DNA from: Streptomyces griseochromogenes | GTDB taxonomy: Bacteria; Actinomycetota; Actinomycetes; Streptomycetales; Streptomycetaceae | Reading direction: 5' to 3' | Length of the DNA: 64,000 bases | NCBI RefSeq assembly: GCF_001542625.1 | Contig: NZ_CP016279.1 | Span: forward strand, 1 to 64,000 | In this document: piece by piece, positions 16,201 to 22,603 of the stretch | How the letters are laid out: each line of letters starts with the position of its first letter | Numbering within the stretch: the stretch's first letter is position 1 | Made by a program: the position numbers and the translations under genes | The notes under the pieces: model-generated | What the model saw: the letters and a program-made list of their open reading frames with translations, nothing else | Told to the model about the DNA's origin: nothing | The model's database searches: none

Positions 16201-17460
16201 CTTGGCGGGGCCGGTCACCGCCTCGCGCAGCTCCGCGGTGGTCAGCGGCCCGAGCACCATGTGCCGGTGCTGCAGCGCGTCGGCCAGCTCGGGATAGCCG
16301 AGGCAGCGCTCGTAGAAGTCGGCGCGGATGCCGAGGACCACCAGTACGGGGGCGGGGGAGCCCGAGTCGGTGGCCGGTGCGCAAGCCGCGTGCAGGAACT
16401 GGAGGAAGGTACGCCGTTCCGCCTCGTCGGCGCAGAGGGTGAAGGTCTCCTCGAACTGGTCCACGATCAGGACCGGCCGGGCGGTCGGGGCGGGGTCGGC
16501 GGCCGGTTCGGTGGCCGACGGTGCCTCGATGTCCGTGAGGCCGGTGCCGGGGGACGGCTGCTCGGCCGTGGAGGCCTCCCGCAGCGCCCATGCCGTGACG
16601 GCTTCGCGTACCCCCTGGGCGAAGTGCGCCGCGTCGGACCCCGGCACCGCCGGGTTCTCGGCCGCCTCCTTCTCGGCCTCGCACGCGTCGACGGCGAGGG
16701 AGGCGAGCTCCGGGATGCGGCGGGTCAGTTCGCCGAGCGGATCGGGGCCCGGCACCAGCTGGAGCACCGAGCTCGGCCGGCTGTTCCCGTCCCCGAGCGC
16801 GCCGTCCTGCACCGCGGGCACCAGGCCGGCGTTGAGCAGCGACGACTTTCCGGCGCCCGAGGCGCCGACCAGCATGATCAGCCCGCCCGTCTTCTCCGCG
16901 GCGCGCAGCTGGGCGACGAGGGCCCGTGTGCTGCGCTCCCGGCCGAAGAACCAGCGGGCGTCCTCCTCGCGGTAGGAGGCGAGGCCCCGGTAGGGGCACA
17001 CACCACCGGCGACGGGCGGGGCCTGGGCCTGCGGCCGCCCCTCCTCGGGCGCGGGCTCCGCCGGGCGGTCGCCGGCCGGGTCGGCCAGGGCGCGCTCCCA
17101 CAGACGCTGCCACTGCGCGAGGTCGTACAGCCCGGCGGAGACCGGAACCGGCCGCGCACGGCGGGCCTCGGGGATCAGGATCTGGAGGACGGCCTGGAGG
17201 GCGGCGAACTGGGCCGGCACGTTCTTGGCCCGTCGCCAGTCGCTGATGCGCTGGGCGGAGACCCGCACGGGCCTGCCGCGCTCGTCCGTCCGCTGCAGTC
17301 GGACGACCGCCTCGGACACGCTCTTCAGGGGAGGATTTCCGGCCTCCTTGTACAGCAGCGCGAGGCGCTCGGCGAAAGCTGTGCGTGCCCCTGAGTCGGA
17401 ACCCAAGGTCCCACCACCCTTACTTCCCCCCGCTGTGGACGTCCGGACCGGAAAACTCAC
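13291..17460 (-). CDS. HTH / P-loop (nSTAND) / WD40 repeat protein
   Basis: A 1389-residue STAND-architecture protein. The N-terminus (about 25-100) resembles the small HTH-like domain found in Streptomyces WD40 proteins. The segment CPYRGLASYREEDARWFFGR introduces an nSTAND P-loop domain with Walker A GASGAGKSS at residues 199-207. A hydrophobic segment at about 640-665 could be a membrane anchor. The C-terminal half holds about 14 WD40 units (GHT...FSPDGHTLASGSxDxTxRLW), enough for two seven-bladed propellers, then a conserved W-x-x-YL...YDPPC end. Such proteins act as ligand-triggered ATPase switches, often in signalling or defence; the role here is unknown. The GTG start is uncertain: an in-frame TTG about 19 codons later is possible. 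Confidence 0.85.
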   Translation of the reverse strand: MSFPVRTSTAGGSKGGGTLGSDSGARTAFAERLALLYKEAGNPPLKSVSEAVVRLQRTDERGRPVRVSAQRISDWRRAKNVPAQFAALQAVLQILIPEARRARPVPVSAGLYDLAQWQRLWERALADPAGDRPAEPAPEEGRPQAQAPPVAGGVCPYRGLASYREEDARWFFGRERSTRALVAQLRAAEKTGGLIMLVGASGAGKSSLLNAGLVPAVQDGALGDGNSRPSSVLQLVPGPDPLGELTRRIPELASLAVDACEAEKEAAENPAVPGSDAAHFAQGVREAVTAWALREASTAEQPSPGTGLTDIEAPSATEPAADPAPTARPVLIVDQFEETFTLCADEAERRTFLQFLHAACAPATDSGSPAPVLVVLGIRADFYERCLGYPELADALQHRHMVLGPLTTAELREAVTGPAKAVGLELEPGLAELIVREVSADGPRGAHDAGVLPLLSHALLATWQRRKGGRLTLAGYRAAGGIQGAVAATAERAWTSLDPAARTAARLLLLRLVRLGEDTQATRRRGTRRQLAQESADPGKTEESLETLVRARLVTLDAETVEITHEALLHAWPRLRHWIDEDRGDHLLRQRLEEDGRAWEVSDRDSSLLYRGSRLEQARSWAKSAGDTYLTRSAVQFLAASVRLRRRTVLISRAAVTALVVLAVLAAGSAVVAWQQRDDAVFEQVLAEADRVQHTDPSLAAQLDLVAHDLRPDDKGAYSRLISIVNAPLATPLLGHTGAVYLTSFSPDGKTLATASYDRTVRLWNVADRSHPKPLGKPLTGHTSWVSSAVFSPDGHTLASAGDDGTIRLWDVTDPARPSPLGAPLTGHKGTIYLVAFSPDGHTLASASEDRTVRLWNVADPRRPKPLATLGGHTAPVRCVAFSPDGHTLAAGGDDDTVRLWNTADPRRPEPLRTVLTGHTDLVHSVAFSPDGRTLASGSADDTIRLWNVADPQRAAPIGSPLTGHTGPIWSVAFSPDGDRLAAASADSTASLWNVADPASPSQVGQPLVGSSGEMYALGFSPDGHTLATGSGDSKVRLWSIPTSDMIGRSAAFRPDGKVLATAARDGRIRLWNAAAPDRPVALGRPFMEADGGQRSIVFSPDGHTLAVLNGKARLYLWNVGDPARPVLTGPLLGLRTRFAGTHALAYSPDGRTLATVYGDHTIQLWNVTDPARTVPLGKPLSGHRGYINALVFSPDGHTLASGSADRTIRMWNVADPARVTPLGHPLTEHSAPVNALAYSPDGHTLASGSDDDTVRLWDVTDPRAATALGASLTGHTEAVTSLTFTADGQTLASGGDDNTIRLWNVTRPSAARPIGQSMSPYAKTGNFLSFSPNSRVLGVSSGADTVRLWRLDADEAIRHICAVTSGVMTPQKWHEYLTRLSYDPPCPR

Positions 17461-17866
17461 CCTATATGGCTGACCTGCGGATAAGCGGTGGACCGGAGAC
17501 GGGAATCTCCTCGTTGGGGGCGACAGGTGGCAGGATCACGTCCCGGTAGCGAGCCCGTCACCGGCCGTCTCGACAGGCCACCGGCTCGGTGTGCGAAGAG
17601 GCTGCGGATGGCGCAGAACGTTCTCGGACAACTTCCGCCGGCGAGATCACGGACATGACATCGCGGGCGCCAGAGACATCACGGATACGAGAGTCATCAC
17701 GGACATCGGCGACAGGTGACCGGTCCGGCCACGGGCCCGGTCCCCTTCGACGCCCGGCCGCTTCGGCCCGTGCCGATTTGCCGACACGGCACGGGACGAG
17801 ATCACCTGCCCCGTCCGGTACCGGTCCCCACGAGGGGAGGGACCGGTGCCGGGCGGGCCGGTGACC
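17461..17866. other. Non-coding gap upstream of the WD40 gene
   Basis: About 400 bp without a convincing gene. It lies between the WD40 gene start and the stop of the Ala-rich gene. It contains loosely repeated CACGGACAT-type words around 17648-17710. The WD40 promoter should be in its left part. I see no clear structure otherwise. Confidence 0.4.
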
Positions 17867-18412
17867 CTACGCCCCGGTCCCCTGGGAGACCCACCCCGCC
17901 GCGCGCGCCGCCGCGGCCGCGCGCCGCTCGGCCTCGTCGGCGGCGGCGTTCAAGGACGCGTCCCTGCCCCGCGCCGTCGCTGTCGCGGCGGCCGCCGCGG
18001 CCTGGGAGGCGGCCAGAGCGGCCCGCAGGGCCGAGACGGAGGCGGTGACGGCGCCGGTGTCGGCGGTCGTGGTGCCGGTTTCGGCTTCGGCGTCCCGGGC
18101 CGCGGCCACCTGGGCGGCCAGAGCGGCCGCCGCGGCGGCGTTGCGGGCACAGCGGGCGTCCGCCGCGGGATCGGGCTCGTTCGAGGCCAGCGCGGCGATG
18201 GACCCGGCCGACAGGCGCAGCGCGCCCGCGGCCCTGCCGACGGGACTCGTCGGCACGAGCTGGGCGTCGCCCTGGGCGACGCCGGCATGCCGGCAGGCGG
18301 CGGCGGCACGCTCGTAGGCTCGGCGCGCACGCTCGGCGTGGATCTTTCGCAGCGCCGCCGAAGCCGCCGCCGGCGTCGCGCTCGCTGACACTGCCTCTTC
18401 GAGTCCGCTCAT
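17867..18412 (-). CDS. Hypothetical Ala-rich helical protein
   Basis: A 181-residue protein (MSGLEEAVSASATPAAASAA...) with very high Ala content and long predicted helices, no signal peptide and no membrane segment. I chose ATG 18412 because AGGGAGA lies about six bases upstream; an upstream in-frame start would add 17 residues. It contains two isolated Cys residues but no recognisable motif. I do not recognise a family, and the skewed composition keeps confidence moderate. Confidence 0.5.
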   Translation of the reverse strand: MSGLEEAVSASATPAAASAALRKIHAERARRAYERAAAACRHAGVAQGDAQLVPTSPVGRAAGALRLSAGSIAALASNEPDPAADARCARNAAAAAALAAQVAAARDAEAETGTTTADTGAVTASVSALRAALAASQAAAAAATATARGRDASLNAAADEAERRAAAAARAAGWVSQGTGA

Positions 18413-18498
18413 CTTCGGTCTCCCTGCGGGGGTGTCCGGGGCCGGGCGCGGGCAGGGTGTCACGCCGGCCGTGAAGAGGCCAGGGCCACCCGCTGGAA

Positions 18499-18517
18499 AA
18501 CTGACGGATCGTCAGTT
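18499..18517. promoter_or_regulatory. Palindromic operator-like site, TGACG-N3-CGTCA class
   Basis: A perfect 8-bp inverted repeat, AACTGACG-GAT-CGTCAGTT. TGACG/CGTCA palindromes of this kind are commonly bound by TetR-family regulators in Streptomyces. It lies 39 bp before the ATG of the 18556 gene and just upstream of the ferredoxin gene, in a promoter position for both. No TetR gene is present nearby, so the regulator would act in trans. Confidence 0.6.
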
Positions 18518-18555
18518 ATGGTCTGCTCCCCGGCAGTTCCCGAAGGGGTGAGTGC

Positions 18556-19053
18556 ATGGTGAAGCATCCCGAATGCCCGCAACCGACCGGTGTGCCCCGC
18601 TGGGTCGCGATGTTCTACCATCCGGCACAGGCCTCCTGGCGGGTGGGCGCGGAGTCCCCCGACCGGGCCCCCGTGCTGTACGCCGTGGGAGACATGGCCC
18701 AGACGGTACGGGCGCGCGGCGACGAGGTGACGGTCGCTCTGTGGGGCCCGCGGGACGGCGCCTGGCAGCGGTTCGACACCGCGGCCGGCCGGCCGGCCGC
18801 CCCCGCCCCCTCCCGGCGGTCGTCCCCGCGGCGCCCCGAGGAGCCGGCCAGACTCGCGGAACGGATGTCGGACCGCCGGCACCAGGTGCTCATGGCCGGT
18901 CTGGGCAAGGCGGGTCTGTACGACCTCTCACCCGAGGACGAGGACGCGGTGCGCGCCCTGGTCGAACGGCTCGACGAGCCCATGGTCCGCCGCGTCGCCC
19001 ACTGGCTCTCGACCGCCGGCGGCCGAGAGCCGGGGTCGCCGGCGGACCGCTGA
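18556..19053 (+). CDS. Hypothetical protein upstream of ferredoxin
   Basis: A 165-residue soluble protein. The N-terminal part (about 14-75, GVPRWVAMFYHPAQASWRVG...) reads like a small beta-rich domain. A Pro/Arg-rich linker (about 78-100) follows, then a helical C-terminal part (about 115-155). An AAGGGGTG site lies before ATG 18556. It lies behind the palindromic operator and 72 bp before the ferredoxin gene, so both may respond to the same signal. I do not recognise the family. Confidence 0.6.
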   Translation: MVKHPECPQPTGVPRWVAMFYHPAQASWRVGAESPDRAPVLYAVGDMAQTVRARGDEVTVALWGPRDGAWQRFDTAAGRPAAPAPSRRSSPRRPEEPARLAERMSDRRHQVLMAGLGKAGLYDLSPEDEDAVRALVERLDEPMVRRVAHWLSTAGGREPGSPADR

Positions 19054-19125
19054 CGGCCCCGTCCGGTTCGGCGCTCGGTCCGCCGGGCAGTCACGTCCTG
19101 GAAGTCATCGACGACTGGAGGGCGT

Positions 19126-19314
19126 ATGAAGGTCTCGGTCGACCGCGCCGCGTGCTACGGCTCCGCCGAGTGCGCGCACCGGGCCCCGTCCGTGTTCGGG
19201 TTCGAGGACGGGTACGGGCTCGTCCGGTCCGGCCAGGAGGGGGCCGGAGACGATCCACAGGTGCGGGAAGCGGCCGAGAAGTGCCCCTCACAGGCCATCG
19301 TTCTCACCCGGTGA
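19126..19314 (+). CDS. Small ferredoxin, probably [3Fe-4S], P450-partner type
   Basis: A 62-residue electron-transfer protein with Cys10 (ACYGSAEC spacing), Cys16 and a C-terminal Cys-Pro near residue 54. Three cysteines with a C-x5-C...CP spacing are typical of the single-cluster ferredoxins that serve cytochrome P450s in Streptomyces. GGAGGG precedes ATG 19126. No P450 or ferredoxin reductase gene is present in the window, so its partner must be elsewhere. Confidence 0.85.
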   Translation: MKVSVDRAACYGSAECAHRAPSVFGFEDGYGLVRSGQEGAGDDPQVREAAEKCPSQAIVLTR

Positions 19315-19341
19315 GCCCGGTTCCCGGCGGGACGGGCCCGC

Positions 19342-19989
19342 TCACCACCTCTCCAGGCAGGTGGTGAAGAGCAGCTCGGTACGGTCGCCGGGCAGCACGA
19401 CGTCGCAGACGTCCACGACCCGGCCGTAGGTGTCGTACGACGTCTTGCGGAGCAGGATCACCGCCGACCGCTCCGGCAGCCCCAGTGCCCGTGCCTCCCG
19501 CGTGGTGGGCGCCCGCGCGCTGAACCGTTCCTCGATGCGGTCGATCTCCACCCCCACCGTGGAGAGCTGGTGGTGGGTGCCGCCGGGCCAGGGCTCGTGG
19601 GAGGCGTCCAGCAGATCGGGGTTGGCCGCCACCATGGCGTACAGGAGATACGAGGTCACGAGGCTGAAGGGGGCCGCCTCCGCGGCGTGCCGTGTCCGGT
19701 AGCTGCGCTCCAGGAGCACCGTGCCCACCGGCACACCGAAGGCCTCGGCCAGCGTGGTGGGTGCTTCGACCGTGCGGTACCGGGCGGAGAAGACGAGGTC
19801 GGTCGCCGCCAGGCCGGTGTCGTGCTCCGTGGCACCGGTCTCGGCCCGTGTGACCGAGGGCTCGAGGGCCCGGCTCTTCTCCCACTGGTGGCGCCGGCTG
19901 TCGCGCACCACCCGGGTGCGGGGACGCCGTAGGAATGTGTCGCGCCCGTGCCGCCCGTCGTCCGCGATCTGCTCGTAGGCCTTGGGCAC
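19342..19989 (-). CDS. GntR-family UTRA-domain protein lacking the winged HTH
   Basis: A 215-residue protein. From about residue 60 on it is a UTRA/HutC-type effector-binding domain (RYRTVEAPTTLAEAFGVP, LLERSYRTR, SYLLYAMV, IEERFSARAPTTREARALGLP, ILLRKTSYDTYGRVVD). The first ten residues resemble the start of a GntR regulator (P-x-Y-x-x-IADD). The roughly 60-residue winged-helix DNA-binding part that should follow is missing, replaced by a short Arg-rich stretch. It could be a deletion remnant, or a DNA-binding-free sensor as found on some actinobacterial elements. It converges with the ferredoxin gene. Confidence 0.75.
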   Translation of the reverse strand: MPKAYEQIADDGRHGRDTFLRRPRTRVVRDSRRHQWEKSRALEPSVTRAETGATEHDTGLAATDLVFSARYRTVEAPTTLAEAFGVPVGTVLLERSYRTRHAAEAAPFSLVTSYLLYAMVAANPDLLDASHEPWPGGTHHQLSTVGVEIDRIEERFSARAPTTREARALGLPERSAVILLRKTSYDTYGRVVDVCDVVLPGDRTELLFTTCLERW

Positions 19990-20067
19990 CTGTCCAGGCT
20001 ACGACTGGTCGATCCGGGCCGGCGAGTCGGAACGGAGGTGGCCGGCGCGGGTCCCCCCAACAGCGCG

Positions 20068-20100
20068 AGACCCCCGGCCGAACCCGGCCGGGGGTCTTTC
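20068..20100 (+). terminator. Strong hairpin resembling the tRNA-Ile terminator
   Basis: A 12-bp perfect stem (20068-20079 with 20086-20097), 6-base loop, then TTC. The outer arm AGACCCCCGG...CCGGGGGTCTTT is shared with the tRNA-Ile terminator at 13067-13097. No + strand gene ends just upstream, so the hairpin looks displaced from its original gene. Confidence 0.7.
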
Positions 20101-20167
20101 CGTGTCGACTGGTGCGTACGCAAGTCGCCGTGTCGAAACGTCCGCGGTCCTGCGTGCTGCCGCGTGC

Positions 20168-20506
20168 TCAGCAGTCGAGGGGGGCTGTGGACTGGTGGTG
20201 CGTGGCGTCCGTCTCGGCCGGTGTCTCGGCGAGGGGGCGGTGCCGGCAACTGGGGGACTTTCCGTGGGCCTCGGCCCGGATCCGCTGCTTCATCGTGGGG
20301 GGCAGAAGGGCTCTGGCATGGGACCAGGTCCTGTGGTTCGTCGCCGGGAAGGCCGCGGCCGTGCGGTGCTCGATGCTCTTGCCCGTGGTCTCGGGCCGGG
20401 CGGCGGCGGCCGCGTCGGTCGTGGCGATGAGTCCGAGCGCCGTGAACAGCGCGACGAAGGCGGTGACGATGGCGGTCCACAGCTTCATGACCTTGTTCTG
20501 GGTCAT
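20168..20506 (-). CDS. Small secreted or membrane-anchored hypothetical protein
   Basis: A 112-residue protein. Its N-terminus, MTQNKVMKLWTAIVTAFV and onward, is a signal-like basic then hydrophobic segment ending near ATTDAAAAARPE. This fits Sec export or a single membrane anchor. The mature part is short, hydrophilic and His/Arg/Pro-rich with one internal Cys and a C-terminal Cys. Similar small proteins occur beside the gyrase region in other Streptomyces, as far as I recall. No function is known to me. Confidence 0.65.
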   Translation of the reverse strand: MTQNKVMKLWTAIVTAFVALFTALGLIATTDAAAAARPETTGKSIEHRTAAAFPATNHRTWSHARALLPPTMKQRIRAEAHGKSPSCRHRPLAETPAETDATHHQSTAPLDC

Positions 20507-20854
20507 GGCCCCTCACTTTCGGGTCGGGCGATTTGCGTACTTTGTTCATGATGTGTATGGGGGTCGCGAAGTGGTGGACCGACGCCCGCGGCGCGTCGAT
20601 GTTCAGATCAACACCACTCGGATGGGCGCAAGAAGGTCGGAAAAGCACCAAAGCCAGGTGAGCGTGAGCGAAGAGGGAGCAAAGTCACGGTCCGTGGAGG
20701 TGTGATCACCCTCCGATCGGAACGGCTCCGACCTGGTCTATCGCGCTGTCGGAGGCCGGAGTTGGGGCCCGACGCAGGTCACCGATCGATATCGGTCGGT
20801 GTGTATAGTCGGGCGCCAGAGGTCCCCTACGTCAAGGAAAGACGAGGTCGCGCG
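20507..20854 (+). promoter_or_regulatory. Promoter region of the DLW-39 gene with inverted repeat
   Basis: A 348-bp spacer between divergent genes. A perfect inverted repeat ACCGAT-CGAT-ATCGGT lies at 20781-20796. It is followed after seven bases by TATAGT (20804-20809), a good -10 element, so the repeat falls across the -35/spacer position where a repressor or activator would sit. AAGGAAAGACGAGG precedes the GTG of the small gene. Confidence 0.5.
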
Positions 20855-20983
20855 GTGAAGAAGCTGCTCCTGGTCGCACTGGCCGCCATCGGCGGGCTCC
20901 TCGTGTACCGCCAGATCCAGGCGGATCGCGCCGAGCAGGACCTGTGGACGGAGGCGACTGACTCCGTGCCCACGGGTTCGTGA
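20855..20983 (+). CDS. DLW-39 family small membrane protein
   Basis: A 42-residue peptide: MKKLLLVALAAIGGLLVYR forms a short N-terminal membrane or signal segment, followed by a charged tail with the conserved DLW triplet (AEQDLWTEATD) that gives the family its name. GTG 20855. A clear terminator follows at 21008. The family is conserved near gyrA in actinobacteria; its function is unknown. Confidence 0.85.
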   Translation: MKKLLLVALAAIGGLLVYRQIQADRAEQDLWTEATDSVPTGS

Positions 20984-21007
20984 GTACCGATCCAGAATCT
21001 GATTCAG

Positions 21008-21036
21008 ACCCCGACCGCCCAAGCGGTCGGGGTTTT
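21008..21036 (+). terminator. Rho-independent terminator after the DLW-39 gene
   Basis: An 11-bp perfect stem ACCCCGACCGC / GCGGTCGGGGT (21008-21018, 21023-21033), CCAA loop, followed by TTT. Confidence 0.85.
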
Positions 21037-21202
21037 GTGTTCCCCGGACGGCCCCACGGGTCCGTGGCCCCGCGTCGTGTTGCCGGCTTCGGGCGGGTGG
21101 TGTACACGCTCCGCGCTGTACCGGTGACATGAGGACGGACGGGACGGGAGTTTCGGACGGCCGTACGGATTCCACGGATGGCTCAGGGGCGCTCGGGGAA
21201 GG

Positions 21203-22603
21203 ATGGGCCAAGGCCGGGAGCGCAGCGACAGGGGGCGGCACGTGCGGGGGCGAGGGCGTACGACGTGGTGGTGGCGGATCCGGCGGCCGGCGGACGCCGC
21301 GGTCCGGGTCGCGGCCGTGGCCGCCGTGGTGTGCGCCGCCGCAGTCCTGCCGGGCGGGACGGCGGCCGGCATCCAGGACGGGACGTACGACTTCGCGCCG
21401 GACGCCCGGCCGGTCACGGGTGCCGCGAGCACCACCGGCGCCGCACGCCTGGAACCCGGCCGTACCTACCGCAGCTCCCTCCCGAGGAACGGCAAGCTCT
21501 ACTACCGCCTGGACCTCGCCGCCACGACCACGGCGTACGTCCCCGTCACCGCCGTACCCCCGGCCCACGCCACCGTCACCTCCACCGACGGCATCCGCGT
21601 CTCGGTCCAGGACGCGCACGGCGGCTCCTGCCCCTACGCCTCCGCACGCTTCGGCGCCGCACTCAGCCCCCGTCCCCTCACCGCCGTCGCGCAGCGCGAG
21701 ACGGACGGAACGCTGTGCCAGGGGAAGGGGACGTACTACGTCCTGGTGGAACGCCTCGACTCCGGGGGCACCGCCGACTCGGGCGCGGCACAGCCCTGGG
21801 ACCTGGAGATCGCGCCCGTCACGGAACCGCCCCTGGCCAAGGCCGGGCCCACCACCGCGCCCGGGACCCGGGACTCCGCCTCGCCCGAGCCCCTCGCCGG
21901 AGAACCCCGCCGCCGGCCCGGCGGCGCCGGCTTCGCCACGGCCCGCCCGCTGGGCCAAGGGGTCTGGCGGACCGACCTCACCCCCGGCCAGACCGTTTTC
22001 TACAAGGTGCCGGTCGACTGGGGCCGCGAGCCGCAGGCCGTCGCCGAACTCGGCGCCGTCGCCCAGGGCCACGGATATGTCGGCGGCGCCCTGAACCTGT
22101 CGCTCTACAACCCCGTCCGCGGACTCGTCGACGACGCCTCCCCCGGCTACACCGGCACCCAGAAGTCCGCCGCCCTCGCCCCGCCGCCGCCCGTGGAGTA
22201 CGCCAACCGGTACGCGGTGCTGGGCGGGCAGCGAGCGGTCCGCTTCGCCGGCGACTACTACCTGGTGGTGCATCTCAGCGAGCGGATGACCCAGACGTTC
22301 GGGACCGGGCCGTTCGCGGTGACGCTACGGGTGCGGATCGCCGGGCAGGCGCACGGTGGGCCCGCATACGCCGGGCGGCCCGTGCCGGACGACGTCTTCA
22401 CGGTCACGGAGCAGGACCGGGCGGCGGCGGTCATCGGGAGCGGCGGGAGCGGCGGGAGCGGCGCGGGCGGTGGCTCCGCGATGGTGGCCCTGGCGGTCGG
22501 CGGGATCGGCACCGGGACCGCGCTGCTGCTCGTGCTCGGCGTGTGGACGGTGGCGGGCCGGCGGGCTCAGACGCGGGTCAGCGCCCAGAAGCCCACGGCG
22601 TAA
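21203..22603 (+). CDS. Exported, C-terminally anchored hypothetical protein
   Basis: A 466-residue protein. A long Arg-rich cytoplasmic head precedes a hydrophobic export segment at about 33-52 (AVRVAAVAAVVCAAAVLPGG). The large extracytoplasmic part has beta-rich repeats (two segments of LEPGRTYRSSLPRNGKLYYR / LTPGQTVFYKVPVDWG type, resembling pre-peptidase C-like beta-sandwiches). A Gly/Ser linker and a C-terminal transmembrane segment (ALAVGGIGTGTALLLVLGVW) with a basic tail complete it, consistent with surface display. GGGGAAGG precedes the ATG. It overlaps the convergent kinase gene by 37 bp, suggesting they are a conserved pair. Confidence 0.75.
   Translation: MGQGRERSDRGRHVRGRGRTTWWWRIRRPADAAVRVAAVAAVVCAAAVLPGGTAAGIQDGTYDFAPDARPVTGAASTTGAARLEPGRTYRSSLPRNGKLYYRLDLAATTTAYVPVTAVPPAHATVTSTDGIRVSVQDAHGGSCPYASARFGAALSPRPLTAVAQRETDGTLCQGKGTYYVLVERLDSGGTADSGAAQPWDLEIAPVTEPPLAKAGPTTAPGTRDSASPEPLAGEPRRRPGGAGFATARPLGQGVWRTDLTPGQTVFYKVPVDWGREPQAVAELGAVAQGHGYVGGALNLSLYNPVRGLVDDASPGYTGTQKSAALAPPPPVEYANRYAVLGGQRAVRFAGDYYLVVHLSERMTQTFGTGPFAVTLRVRIAGQAHGGPAYAGRPVPDDVFTVTEQDRAAAVIGSGGSGGSGAGGGSAMVALAVGGIGTGTALLLVLGVWTVAGRRAQTRVSAQKPTA

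Noticed and set aside
13273..17394. Long rightward open frames opposite the WD40 gene
   Set aside because: They show a periodic VGDVPQPDGVV-like text that is simply the reverse complement of the WD40 repeats.
17589..18048. Rightward open frames upstream of the WD40 gene and opposite the Ala-rich gene
   Set aside because: No ribosome site, no motif, Arg/Pro-only composition typical of GC-rich non-coding frames.
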